DNA of 44,576 nucleotides. Origin: Cyanobacteriota bacterium erpe_2018_sw_21hr_WHONDRS-SW48-000092_B_bin.40. GTDB taxonomy: Bacteria; Cyanobacteriota; Vampirovibrionia; Obscuribacterales; Obscuribacteraceae. Under the pieces are notes generated by a model. That model was not told the DNA's origin. It was given only the letters and a program-made list of their open reading frames with translations, and ran no database searches. This document shows, piece by piece, positions 18,093-26,891 of the stretch. The stretch is from positions 1-44,576 of the forward strand of contig JAUPUU010000288.1 in NCBI GenBank assembly GCA_030917395.1. The letters are read 5' to 3'. How positions within the stretch are numbered: position 1 is the first letter of the stretch; every line of letters starts with the position of its first letter. The position numbers and the translations under genes are program-made.

Positions 18093-18842
18093 ATGATGAC
18101 TAAAAGTGAAAGCTATATTGCAAGCCTTGGAGATATTAACTTGATAGGTTCAGACTTAGATACTGGCGCTACTACCAAGGGGGCGACTGCTTATATTATT
18201 GGTGCTGGAGCTCATGGTCGGGTGGTTCTCGATGTGCTCAGAGCTGAGGCAAAGTGGGCTTCTTTTCAGTTCATAGATGAAAACCCCGATTTGCTTGGAA
18301 CTAGTATCAATGGGGCTCTTGTCGCCGGGAATTTTCAATATCTTTTGCAGCAGGACCCGTCACAATTTGGTGTTCTTCCTGCCATCGGACATCCCCATTA
18401 TCGCCAGCGCCTTGTAAAGAGGATAGAAGAGTCTGGGTTGAACTTGATCAATGCAATTCATCCAACGGCCGTCATTGTTTCAACAGCACAGATTGGCAAG
18501 GGCAACATGATTTGTGCCGGAGCGGTGATTAATTCAAACGCTGTAGTTGAATGTAGTGTGATTGTGAATACCTGTGCCATCGTAGAGCACGACACTGTAG
18601 TCCACGACTTTGCTAGCTTGTCGCCTGGAGTGATTGCTGGTGGTCGCGTGGAAGTAGGACATTCAGTTTTTGTCGGTATGAATTCTGTTATTTTGCAGCG
18701 CGTGAAAATTGGCGATGGTACTATCATCGGTGCTGGCTCAGTGGTGCACAAAGACGTCTCGGCCGGCGTCTTCGCCTGCGGTTCGCCACTGCGGGTGCTC
18801 GAAAAAGTTACTGATGACTTTGACTTTGGTCGAATTCTTTAG
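18093..18842 (+). CDS. NeuD/PglD-type sugar O/N-acyltransferase
   Basis: A left-handed beta-helix acyltransferase of about 249 aa. The N-terminal PglD-like fold begins AYIIGAGAHGRVVLDVL and binds the sugar nucleotide. The C-terminal hexapeptide repeats run from IGKGNMICAGAVINSNAVV to GDGTIIGAGSVVHKDV. The catalytic histidine region is IVEHDTVVHDF, as in PglD, which acetylates UDP-amino-sugars with acetyl-CoA. ATG at 18093 (or 18096) is preferred over the TTG six bases upstream. It is divergent from the aminotransferase and overlaps the 3' end of the ANL ligase gene by four bases. Pairing with an aminotransferase suggests acylation of the new amino group. Whether the acyl donor is acetyl-CoA or the neighbouring acyl-ACP is open. 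Confidence 0.88.
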   Translation: MMTKSESYIASLGDINLIGSDLDTGATTKGATAYIIGAGAHGRVVLDVLRAEAKWASFQFIDENPDLLGTSINGALVAGNFQYLLQQDPSQFGVLPAIGHPHYRQRLVKRIEESGLNLINAIHPTAVIVSTAQIGKGNMICAGAVINSNAVVECSVIVNTCAIVEHDTVVHDFASLSPGVIAGGRVEVGHSVFVGMNSVILQRVKIGDGTIIGAGSVVHKDVSAGVFACGSPLRVLEKVTDDFDFGRIL

Positions 18843-20197
18843 ACGTTTTGAGTTGCTCTTCGCATCTTTTTAAAGCGTTGGCTGTATTGGTCGTTGTCGA
18901 CAATAACAATTTTGGCAGGCACTTTGTATGATGCCAGCCTGTCTTTGCAATACTCACGCACGCGCTTTCTCAGGCTGGGTAGGTCTTCACTCTCAAACAA
19001 ATTAAAAGTAGCGACAACGATTTGTCCAGTGATTGGGTTCTTTTCGCTCATGACTGCTACGTCTTTAACGTTGGGCATGCCCAAGAGTACATTTTCGACT
19101 TCGACCGGATAGACCTTAAGACCGCCCACATTGATCATTTCAGACTGGCGGCCCAATATTTTTATCCACTCACCATCTACTTCTACCGCATCATCGGTAT
19201 TAAACCAGCCTTCGGCGTCAAATGGTGATGGGGCATTGAGATAGCCGAGCATGGCTGATTGCGCTTTGATCAAAAGCACACCATTTTCAACTTTCGTTTC
19301 AAAACCTTCGCCACCTACTTTTACCCAAAGTGATTTTGGTTCTCTTGATTTAGAGCGCAAAATGCCAAGTTCTGATAGCCCATAAGTTTGTTGAAATTCA
19401 ACATTGGGCAGGATTTCGCAAAGCTTGTCGAGGGTGCTTTGTGGCATTACTTCAGTGCCATAGGTGACGCGTTTGAGGCAAGAAAGGTCGTACCGGGTGT
19501 AGGCCTCTGAAATAAGAATCAAGTTGAGGAAAGTGGGAGATGTGGGTAATAGTTCTACTTTTTCTTTTTCGATTACTCGCAGGACGGTGTCTGGATTGCG
19601 CTCTGGTACCGTGACTATGGTGCCGGTATTAGAGAGGATATAGAGCAGAGTGTTGATGCCACCAATGTGATCGAGTAGTAAAAAAGTAAGGCTGACAAAG
19701 GTGTGTCGAGGCTTCTTGAATTTTTCTAGCAAGGGCGAAAAATCATGTAAGGCGGCTTTGCTCTTACCTGTTGAGCCTGACGAAAATAGCACCAGGCCGG
19801 GATGGCCTTGCTCAACTAACTGTTTGAGCAGCGGATTTTCTATGCTTCTCTTTGTATGAGTAATTGTGCTGCTGTCGTCATCAGAAACGTTAATGCAGAC
19901 CTGCACCTGGGCAATTTCTCTGAACTCATCTTTGTGCATCTCAATGCTTGAAGTCAGGGGAATGATGATCGTATCGAGTTCTATCAAGGCTAGCAGCAGC
20001 GCTACTGTGTTAGGGCTGTAGTCTCCTTCTATAGAAACCGTATTGCCAGCTACAACATTATTGGCTTTGAGTTTTTCGCTCCACTGGGCAATTTCGGCGC
20101 TGAGATCTTTGTACAGGTATGGTGTGCCGTTCCAAATAATGAACTGTTTATGGGCATTCTGTTCAAAGCGCTCGTGCAACCACTTGAGATTACTCAT
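18839..20197 (-). CDS. ANL-superfamily acyl/aryl-adenylating ligase
   Basis: A 452-aa AMP-forming ligase, shorter than the 500-550 aa of typical acyl-CoA synthetases. The ATP-binding P-loop is FSSGSTGKSK (138-147). The TYGLSE motif follows, then NTDDAVEV and the hinge GRQSEMINVGGLKVYP. The C-terminal catalytic lysine lies in the degenerate end segment QRFKKMRR, where families usually have NGKI. It should activate a carboxylic acid as acyl-AMP and load it on a thiol. With an ACP gene two places upstream and no thiolation domain of its own, the ACP is the likely acceptor. The stop of the SDR gene and this ATG are joined as TAAATG, so they are co-translated. Confidence 0.87.
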   Translation of the reverse strand: MSNLKWLHERFEQNAHKQFIIWNGTPYLYKDLSAEIAQWSEKLKANNVVAGNTVSIEGDYSPNTVALLLALIELDTIIIPLTSSIEMHKDEFREIAQVQVCINVSDDDSSTITHTKRSIENPLLKQLVEQGHPGLVLFSSGSTGKSKAALHDFSPLLEKFKKPRHTFVSLTFLLLDHIGGINTLLYILSNTGTIVTVPERNPDTVLRVIEKEKVELLPTSPTFLNLILISEAYTRYDLSCLKRVTYGTEVMPQSTLDKLCEILPNVEFQQTYGLSELGILRSKSREPKSLWVKVGGEGFETKVENGVLLIKAQSAMLGYLNAPSPFDAEGWFNTDDAVEVDGEWIKILGRQSEMINVGGLKVYPVEVENVLLGMPNVKDVAVMSEKNPITGQIVVATFNLFESEDLPSLRKRVREYCKDRLASYKVPAKIVIVDNDQYSQRFKKMRRATQNV

Positions 20198-20902
20198 TTA
20201 AATTCCACCTAGATAGATAACTTGGCCAGTTATGTAGTCGCTGGCCGGACGAATGAAAAACTCGATTACGTTGTACACATCTTCTACCCGGCCCAATCTC
20301 TTTAGGGCAAGTCTGTTGACAATTTTCGCAATCTTATCAGCGCCTACACCTTTAATCAGGTCTGTTTCTATAGGAGAGGGGCCGAGGGCGTTGACTGTGA
20401 TGCCGTATTCGGCCAATTCTCTTGCCAGCACCTTAGTTAGGGCTTCGACGCCGCTCTTGGAGGCCACGTAGGCCGATTCGCCTTCAAGAGACATCGGTAC
20501 GGCCACGGTTGAGAGATTGACGATGCGGCCGAAATTATGGCGGCGCATTAGTTTTGCTCCCTCTCGTGAAACGAGAAAGGTACCTTTAAGATTGACGTTG
20601 AGAACGCGGTCAAAGGCTTCGACAGTTGTCAGCAAGCAGTGATTCATTGAGGCAATGCCAGCGTTGTTAATAATGACACTTAAGCTGCCATGCTCTTTGC
20701 GTATCTGCTTGAACAGGTTAAGAACGCTGCTCTGGTCGCTGACATCGGCGGCAATATGCTGATAATGTGCGTTCACAAGTTCGCTGGGGTTGCGGCTACA
20801 ACCGATAACATCATAGCCATCGACAATTAGTTTCTCGCAAATGAACTTGCCGATTCCTCGGCTGCTGCCCGTCACTAGTGCTAGTGGTCTATTTTCGCTC
20901 AT
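20198..20902 (-). CDS. FabG-like short-chain dehydrogenase/reductase
   Basis: A 234-aa classical SDR. The cofactor motif is TGSSRGIG; NNAG lies near residue 80, the catalytic Ser is in VNLSTVAVP, and Y-V-A-S-K is in ESAYVASKSGVEAL. The C-terminus (DYITGQVIYLGGI) is that of 3-oxoacyl-ACP reductases. It begins inside the ACP gene (14-base overlap) and is followed directly by the ligase gene, so it is likely to reduce a beta-keto group on an ACP-bound acyl chain. The alternative is a sugar reductase. NADPH preference is suggested by the S-R in the first glycine motif. Confidence 0.88.
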   Translation of the reverse strand: MSENRPLALVTGSSRGIGKFICEKLIVDGYDVIGCSRNPSELVNAHYQHIAADVSDQSSVLNLFKQIRKEHGSLSVIINNAGIASMNHCLLTTVEAFDRVLNVNLKGTFLVSREGAKLMRRHNFGRIVNLSTVAVPMSLEGESAYVASKSGVEALTKVLARELAEYGITVNALGPSPIETDLIKGVGADKIAKIVNRLALKRLGRVEDVYNVIEFFIRPASDYITGQVIYLGGI

Positions 20903-21203
20903 TGATTAAAAGCATGGTGTAGTCGACAAGTCGTCCCGGGGTGCCAAATGGGCTTGACTTCTGCGACATTGCTCGGTCATCAGCTATGACGATTTCGCTG
21001 TCAAGTTCATCATTAATGGCTTGCTCGACGCTGAGAACGATAGAGACGAGGCCCAAAGAATCTACTAAGCCATCTTTGCCGTACAGCGGAGTGTCTTCGC
21101 TGATTTTCGGCAGTGGCTGGCTGGCATCATTACCTATTTGTGTTTGTTGCAAATGCTCTTCTATTTGTTCCAGCACTAGGGTGAGCAGTTGGCTGCGTTC
21201 CAT
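20889..21203 (-). CDS. Stand-alone acyl carrier protein
   Basis: A 104-aa ACP-like protein. The phosphopantetheine attachment serine is S49 in LVDSLGLVSIVLSVEQAI, followed by the acidic recognition helix NDELDSEI. The C-terminal half reads AMSQKSSPFGTPGRLVDY, a sequence style seen in ACPs of surface-sugar loci rather than in fatty-acid synthase. The ATG at 21203 is chosen over 21242 because AGAGGT lies seven bases upstream; the longer frame has no ribosome site. It is the first gene of the ACP/SDR/ANL operon, divergent from the GT-C-like gene at 21294. It should carry the acyl group activated by the ligase. Confidence 0.85.
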   Translation of the reverse strand: MERSQLLTLVLEQIEEHLQQTQIGNDASQPLPKISEDTPLYGKDGLVDSLGLVSIVLSVEQAINDELDSEIVIADDRAMSQKSSPFGTPGRLVDYTMLLINERK

Positions 21204-21293
21204 TGATAGACCTCTGAAGACTTCGGCAAAATTGCCCTGCATAGTTTAACATCATTGGGATAAATGCTCGGAACCCCACAAGAAAGGACAGCA

Positions 21294-23153
21294 ATGTCAG
21301 CCAAAGAAGACTTGCCAGTGTCGGAGCCTAACAATGCTCTCGGCATGCTCTTGGCCGGTGCCGCAGTTGTGGCTGCTAGTCTAGCTTCCTTCTTCTTACT
21401 ATATTGGAATCACTGCGTCACCTATCGCGGTGGTGCTGGGCTTTTTATTGGCTGGTCTTGGATGATCAATCATGGCTATTTGCCCTATCGCGACTTCTTT
21501 TGTCATGCTCCTGTATTTTATTTGCTGCGCGGCTCTGCCCTACTTGCGCTTTTTGGCAACCACTTTATTTCGATGCGTGCCTGCGGCATGGTTGAGCGTC
21601 TCGTACTGGGGATTTTGATATTTCTAATTCTGGCGCGTCTCTTCCCCAAGAGAGTGGCTGCTTTGCCAACGATTATTACTGTTGTAGCTGGTTCTTGCGA
21701 TTGCGCTGATCCACTCGATGTTTATACTCAGGAAGCTCTGTTCTTCTCGGTTTGCAGCATTGCTTGTGGTGTTGCTGTATTTGACAAACAAGTATCGCGC
21801 TCTCGCTTGATACTACTGGCGATACTGTCTGGTGTGGCCGCGGGGCTTTCGTTATTTACTAAGCAGACGATTGGATTAGCCTGCGTTGTAGCCGCGCCAG
21901 TGGCTGTCACCCTCTGTTTGTGGCGGTTGAACAATCTGGCCCAAGCCCGGCAGTATTTTTTCGGCTACCTCTCTGGTCTTGTTCTCTGCATTGCGGCTTT
22001 TGTCGCCTGGTTGGGTGCAAACGGTATTCTCTATCACTTTTTAATGCAGGCTTTTGTCACTGGTCCCGCAGCCAAAGCGGGCAATCTTGGTGACTTCGTC
22101 TGGCGCTTTGTCGATCGCAATCTACAGTTGAGTTATAGCGTGGCCATGGCCTTTGGTTTGCTGGCCCTTTGTTGGAAGAAGCTGATAAAGAATTATCCTG
22201 ATCAATTGACAGTTCCAACTAGTGAAAGAATCGTTGATTTGCTTCCGACAGCGGCGCTGGCGGCTGCTGCGTTAGCTGTCGGCACTTATTTTGGCTACCA
22301 GGCCAGTGCTGCTTCTAATACTTTCTTGATGCTTGGCGCCCTGCTGCGAAGCATCTGCATGATATCGACTTTGTATGGCCTCTTTGCCCTTTGTCTTTTT
22401 TATACTATGCGATTGTGGCGCGGTACCATCGATCGCTTTCAGGCCCAGGCTTTTGTCTTTGCTTCAATAGCTTTCGGCGACACCTTTATGGTTTGTCTCT
22501 CTTTCCCCTTCTATGAGGCCATGATTACTCCCGGTCTAGCCCTGTTATTGGCTCTGGTACTGAATCAACTGTCGCGCCTAAAAACCTTGATTTTCGCTCT
22601 TTTCGCTTTCATCATTATTGGTTCCGGACCGACTTTGAAATTGCGCTTGCCCTACTATTTTGAAGATTGGCTCGAGTCTCCTGTGGCTATTGCCACAAAA
22701 ACAATGCAGGCTCCACAGATGGCTGGTTACGTTCTACCGGCCGATATGGCTGACTTTCTTGATGAAACCACCAAAATTATTCAAGAGAATAGTAAACCCG
22801 ACGACCTTATTTACGTTTATCCGGAAGGAGCACTCTTCTATCCCCTGGCTGAGCGCCGCTGCTCGACCTTTTCTATGGGCCATAACATGGACACAGTGTC
22901 TGATTCGCTCTCAGAAAAAGACGCTAAGCTATTGTTAGAGCATCCTCCCAAGGTTTTGGTTTACTACCGCTCTTCCGACGAGGAAATGACGAGGCTAGAA
23001 AAGCTCTGGCGCATGGGGCGGCCCAGTGGCAATCGCGCCTTGATGAAAGCCTGTGAAGAGTTGGGTCGACGCTTCCGCCTGGTGAAGAAGTTCTCTTTCC
23101 CGCATGCCTGCAAAGATGGATTGGTGGTTGAGGTTTACGTGAATCCCCAATGA
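21294..23153 (+). CDS. GT-C-like integral membrane glycosyltransferase
   Basis: A 619-aa protein with about 12 hydrophobic helices (residues 20-450) and a soluble C-terminal domain (480-619). The first external loop has GYLPYRDFFCHAPVFYLLRG, with the D-F pair and a downstream His-Ala-Pro. This is the same arrangement as the protein at 9894 and is related to GT39/GT83-type transferases. ATG at 21294 has AAAGGA five bases upstream; an ATG at 21264 would add ten residues without a good ribosome site. Its stop overlaps the next gene as ATGA, so the two are coupled. Lipid-linked sugar transfer to an extracytoplasmic acceptor is probable. Specificity is unknown. Confidence 0.8.
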   Translation: MSAKEDLPVSEPNNALGMLLAGAAVVAASLASFFLLYWNHCVTYRGGAGLFIGWSWMINHGYLPYRDFFCHAPVFYLLRGSALLALFGNHFISMRACGMVERLVLGILIFLILARLFPKRVAALPTIITVVAGSCDCADPLDVYTQEALFFSVCSIACGVAVFDKQVSRSRLILLAILSGVAAGLSLFTKQTIGLACVVAAPVAVTLCLWRLNNLAQARQYFFGYLSGLVLCIAAFVAWLGANGILYHFLMQAFVTGPAAKAGNLGDFVWRFVDRNLQLSYSVAMAFGLLALCWKKLIKNYPDQLTVPTSERIVDLLPTAALAAAALAVGTYFGYQASAASNTFLMLGALLRSICMISTLYGLFALCLFYTMRLWRGTIDRFQAQAFVFASIAFGDTFMVCLSFPFYEAMITPGLALLLALVLNQLSRLKTLIFALFAFIIIGSGPTLKLRLPYYFEDWLESPVAIATKTMQAPQMAGYVLPADMADFLDETTKIIQENSKPDDLIYVYPEGALFYPLAERRCSTFSMGHNMDTVSDSLSEKDAKLLLEHPPKVLVYYRSSDEEMTRLEKLWRMGRPSGNRALMKACEELGRRFRLVKKFSFPHACKDGLVVEVYVNPQ

Positions 23154-24844
23154 TTTCTCAGCTCAAGACGAGTAAAGCAAGATGGATACTGCGTTTTTGC
23201 GCATTGGCTCTGGGGTTGCTGCAGGCCTGGGCCTATCGCTATCTCGTCTATATGGAGGATGCCTGGTCGTACTTAGACATAGCTGACAATTATCTGCGTG
23301 GCGATTTTGCCAGTGCCTTGAGTTCCTACTGGAGCCCTCTATATAGCTGGCTTATAGCCATGTCTTTGCTGCTGTTTCATCCACCGGTTTGTGAAAAATT
23401 TGTGGTTCTCAAGCTGGTCAATTTTGCTTCATTTCTCTTTGTCATATTTGCTTTTGAATTGCTTCTCGATCAAGTAATGGCTTGGTACAACGAAGACGTG
23501 GAGATCAAGGGCCTGCCCCTTCTGAAAGTCGGCCCTGCGCACCTTGAGCTCTGGTCCTATATCGTTTTTATTTTAATGTCTTTGTCGGTAGGGGCCGTAT
23601 GGAAAGACACTCCGGACCTGCTTATGAGTGGTTTTCTCTATGCTGCCACTGCCCTCACCTTAGCTTTCTGGCGGGGGCAATTGAGTGGTGTAAAACCGTT
23701 CCTGATCGGCTTTTCTCTTGCTGCCGGCTATCTCTGCAAGGCAGTAATGTTTCCCCTTACTTTTGTCTATCTATTCTTGCTGGTTTTGTCGCCTCAGTCT
23801 AAGTCGGCGAAGCAGCGAGCAATATTGAGTGTGGTGGCGGCTTTTACCCTTTTTGCCGGGCCTTACATTGCCGCTATTTCGATAAAGAATCAAAAGCTTT
23901 TGTTCAGCACTACCATGCAGTATAACTATGCCCTTTGGGTCTTGCGTAATGCCCCTTTCAGGCATGCGTTAGCTTTGCGCAATGCTGACCAATTGCCGAT
24001 GAAATTTACTCATCCGAGCCAAGTAATATTCGCTGAGCCCCAGGTTTTTTATTTTGCCGAGCCTATTCATGCCACTTTTGCCACTCATTATGATCCGCCC
24101 TATTGGTTCGATGGCGTGAAAATATATTTTGATGGGGTGATGCAATTTGTTGCAACAGTGGCCTCGATATCAGTGCTGGTGCGGCTTTTCTTTGGCTGGC
24201 TCTTCTTTGGCTGGCTCGTGCTTTTGTTTGGTTGTCGCAGTAGGGCAATAACCCTAATATCTATGGCCCGTCGCTTGCCGCTGTTCCTTCCCTCTTTGGC
24301 TGGCTTAACCCTCTATAGCCTTGGTCTCAATTGCTATACGCTTTATTCTGAGCGTTATTTCCCGGGCTTCTTTGTGCTCTGGTTTTTGGGCTTGCTTGGC
24401 TCTATCCGTCTGCCCGATACCAGCAAGGTTAGGAAGGTTTTGCTTGTTTCGACTACTGTCTCGTTGCTCGGGATGGGGTGGCGCTTTACGGTTGAACTGG
24501 GCAATACATTGCATACTCTTGAGAAAAGCGCTGTCAATGAAAATTGTTTGATCTTGCAACGGCTAACAGAGTTAGGTATTGCCCCTGGTGACCAACTCGC
24601 CAATATGGACCCTTTGCGTAAGGTTGGTTGGGCTCAGATGGGGCAGTTTCGTATCGTCGCGGACATTATTGACGACGCCACTTTTTGGCAGATTTCGGAG
24701 AGTAAGAGAGCCAGTCTTTATCAAGTCTTGCGCCAGCGCCACATCAAAATATTGACCTATGCCAACGGTGATCATCCGCCCGAGCATTATCCGCCAGGCT
24801 GGCAGCAGGTTGCTGGCACGCAGTTCTGGTTCTATCTGCTTTAA
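23150..24844 (+). CDS. GT-C-like integral membrane protein
   Basis: A 564-aa protein with about 11 helices. The first external loop contains MEDAWSYLDIADNYLRGDF and, a few residues on, SYWSPLYSWLI. Acidic residues before an amphipathic stretch and a YSPL-like segment are typical of GT-C mannosyl/aminoarabinosyl-transferase-like proteins. The C-terminal 130 residues (about 435-564) form a small soluble domain ending GTQFWFYLL. It is translated from an ATG overlapping the stop of the preceding GT-C gene and converges on the GT87-like gene with a four-base overlap. Function is inferred from fold-level resemblance only. Confidence 0.78.
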   Translation: MISQLKTSKARWILRFCALALGLLQAWAYRYLVYMEDAWSYLDIADNYLRGDFASALSSYWSPLYSWLIAMSLLLFHPPVCEKFVVLKLVNFASFLFVIFAFELLLDQVMAWYNEDVEIKGLPLLKVGPAHLELWSYIVFILMSLSVGAVWKDTPDLLMSGFLYAATALTLAFWRGQLSGVKPFLIGFSLAAGYLCKAVMFPLTFVYLFLLVLSPQSKSAKQRAILSVVAAFTLFAGPYIAAISIKNQKLLFSTTMQYNYALWVLRNAPFRHALALRNADQLPMKFTHPSQVIFAEPQVFYFAEPIHATFATHYDPPYWFDGVKIYFDGVMQFVATVASISVLVRLFFGWLFFGWLVLLFGCRSRAITLISMARRLPLFLPSLAGLTLYSLGLNCYTLYSERYFPGFFVLWFLGLLGSIRLPDTSKVRKVLLVSTTVSLLGMGWRFTVELGNTLHTLEKSAVNENCLILQRLTELGIAPGDQLANMDPLRKVGWAQMGQFRIVADIIDDATFWQISESKRASLYQVLRQRHIKILTYANGDHPPEHYPPGWQQVAGTQFWFYLL

Positions 24845-26109
24845 TTTTGCCCTTGCTCTACTTTCGGCCTGTCAAATAGACAGATCAAAGCTAGAGTTAA
24901 CAGGGTGCCATTCATGGCAATGGCCATGAGTGACTGTAGGGGGTCGTAGTAAGCGCCGTGTTCGGTGCGCGACCAATAGAGAGAGAGCCAAGAAAAGCCA
25001 GGATAGGCTATTAGGATAAACCGATAAATGGCGAAGCTAATTTTGGCTGCTTTGTGGTGAAAAGCCTTCACTGGAGCGAGGCTGACGGCTAGTAAGCCCA
25101 GCATGGTTAAATCGTAGTGGTAAGTATGGGGGCTAGTGAAGAGACAGAGCAGTACGGTGCAGCAAATCAGCCAGGTCTGATTCAGCTGGTATTTCTTTTC
25201 TTGCCACCAAATTAGTAAGTTCACAAACAAGCCAACGGCCATCACCACAAGTGAAATCTTTACCGCCTGGGCGTTGGGGTAGAAGATGTTGACTATATAG
25301 CGCAGCGAAACTATGCCATGCCAAACAATTTCGCCGTCGTTTTTTAAAATTACTTGGGGATAGTTAATGACATTATCAAAGCCAATTATTAAGCCACCCA
25401 GGCCTAGAAGTAGGCTCACCGCAGCCGCACAGCAGAGTAGGGCGTGCCAGCGGCGTGCCACCACCAGTGGAGTTAAGAAGTAAAGGCCGTAGTGTGGTTT
25501 GAAAAATAGTAAGCCGACAGATAAGCCGGTGAGCCAATCTTTTTTCTTTAACCAGCTCCAGTAGAATAGGCACTCAAGGGCGAGGATGAGCCATGATGGC
25601 TGACCCATACGAATTGCTATCACTGCTTGCGAATTGCAGGTAACAGCAATCATGGTGGCGATAATTATTAGCCAGGGTCGTTTGCCGAGAGCATTTAGTG
25701 CCAGGGGAAGAGAGAAGCTCAGAACAATGACACTGACCACAAAAAAGACTATGTAGGCCTGATTCATGGGCAACATCGCCAGGGCGAGACAAAATGGAAA
25801 AACAATGGGGGTGTAATGGGTGAGCAGCTGATCGTTGGCGGCAAAGCCAATGTTTGCTAAAACCAGGTCGTGAAAATAGCGGTTTTGCACCGCAGTCTCA
25901 TAGACTCTATGGGCGTCAACTGAAGCGGCAATGTGGCCGGAAAGATAGTAGCGCACAAAGTCTTGCACTTTTAATACGCCGTTGGTTACTGATAAAAGCA
26001 TGCGATTTTCAAGCATTTCTTTCAGGGCAACGTTGAAGATAAAGAGCCCAACCATTAGCAGCGCTAACAAATAGACAGCCATAAAAGTAGGCAATACAAA
26101 CTTTTTCAT
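24841..26109 (-). CDS. GT87 (DUF2029)-like membrane mannosyltransferase
   Basis: A 422-aa multi-pass membrane protein with GT87 signatures in order: FVRYYLSGHIA in the first external loop, the helix-start IRMGQPSWLILAL, FFKPHYGLYFL, and SPHTYHYDLTMLGLL near the end. Actinobacterial members transfer mannose from polyprenyl-phosphate-mannose to lipoglycans outside the membrane; that activity here is inference. ATG at 26109 has GGAAG about six bases upstream and places the first helix at residues 5-25; the longer TTG start at 26250 adds 47 residues of unconvincing sequence. It is a single minus-strand gene, convergent with the GT-C pair and divergent from the small gene at 26266. Confidence 0.82.
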   Translation of the reverse strand: MKKFVLPTFMAVYLLALLMVGLFIFNVALKEMLENRMLLSVTNGVLKVQDFVRYYLSGHIAASVDAHRVYETAVQNRYFHDLVLANIGFAANDQLLTHYTPIVFPFCLALAMLPMNQAYIVFFVVSVIVLSFSLPLALNALGKRPWLIIIATMIAVTCNSQAVIAIRMGQPSWLILALECLFYWSWLKKKDWLTGLSVGLLFFKPHYGLYFLTPLVVARRWHALLCCAAAVSLLLGLGGLIIGFDNVINYPQVILKNDGEIVWHGIVSLRYIVNIFYPNAQAVKISLVVMAVGLFVNLLIWWQEKKYQLNQTWLICCTVLLCLFTSPHTYHYDLTMLGLLAVSLAPVKAFHHKAAKISFAIYRFILIAYPGFSWLSLYWSRTEHGAYYDPLQSLMAIAMNGTLLTLALICLFDRPKVEQGQN

Positions 26110-26265
26110 TGCTTCTTCCAGCAGATGCTCATAACAGCTATATTCTTTACTGGCAATGAAGGCTCGCTTCGTGGGATCGAAGCAAATTATAAGCTTATTG
26201 ATAAAATATTGAATAGAGTAGCTACGATTAGCTGAAAGGCTTGTGGACAAAGGCAGTGATAGACC

Positions 26266-26880
26266 ATGACTGGCAGTGAAGAGAGTGAAACCGCGAAAAT
26301 GAGCAGATTGCTCTACAGCGAGATGGAGCGCAAGCTACAGGATATGTTTGGCCCTGAGCATCGTACCGCCGCTCAGATTGCTTTCGGTGGCGCTTGGCAG
26401 TCGCTCAACAAGATGGCCCATCATGGTAAAACCAGTCTGCAGTCAGCGGTGGAAATGGTCAACGATTTGGCCAAAGATTTCAGCGAAGTTGAGTCTTTCA
26501 ACATCACACCCCGGCCGCCCGCCGAGATTGAAGTTGACATGCGCTTGAAAAATGAGAAAGAACTGCCATTTAAGCAAAAAGTAGCTCCTTTTGTTGAGCT
26601 TGAGTCGGTCTGCATTGCCAATCGTGTCCATTTTCAGGCCCTGTTCGATAAAGAGAGAAATGGCCTGCGTTGTAGCTTTAACGAGGGTTTTTCTCTGCGC
26701 TTCAAGACCTTCCTGGGCAAGCTCACCGTGCCCATCAACGGTAATGCAGTCTTGATGCGTGACCCAAGCAAGCAAATTGTCATGGAAGTGTCGACCAAGG
26801 TGCCAGGAATCGACCTGCCTGTGTCTTTTACAATACCCTTGGTCGAGCTTCTGCGTGAGGCGCGCAAGCGCTCAACTTAG
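26266..26880 (+). CDS. Conserved-type hypothetical protein, soluble
   Basis: A 204-aa hydrophilic protein that I do not recognise. It has no signal peptide or membrane segment. An N-terminal helical part (MERKLQDMFGPEHRTAAQIAFGG and following, residues 20-70) is followed by a beta-rich part (about 85-190) with alternating hydrophobic residues (SVCIANRVHFQALF, LRFKTFLGKLTVPIN). The frame has normal codon use and fills its interval, which supports a real gene. ATG at 26266 is used; ATG at 26299 is possible. It lies between two surface-glycan genes on the opposite strand and stops 11 bases before the SpeE-like gene ends. Confidence 0.7.
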   Translation: MTGSEESETAKMSRLLYSEMERKLQDMFGPEHRTAAQIAFGGAWQSLNKMAHHGKTSLQSAVEMVNDLAKDFSEVESFNITPRPPAEIEVDMRLKNEKELPFKQKVAPFVELESVCIANRVHFQALFDKERNGLRCSFNEGFSLRFKTFLGKLTVPINGNAVLMRDPSKQIVMEVSTKVPGIDLPVSFTIPLVELLREARKRST

Positions 26881-26891
26881 TTTTAGTGCTC

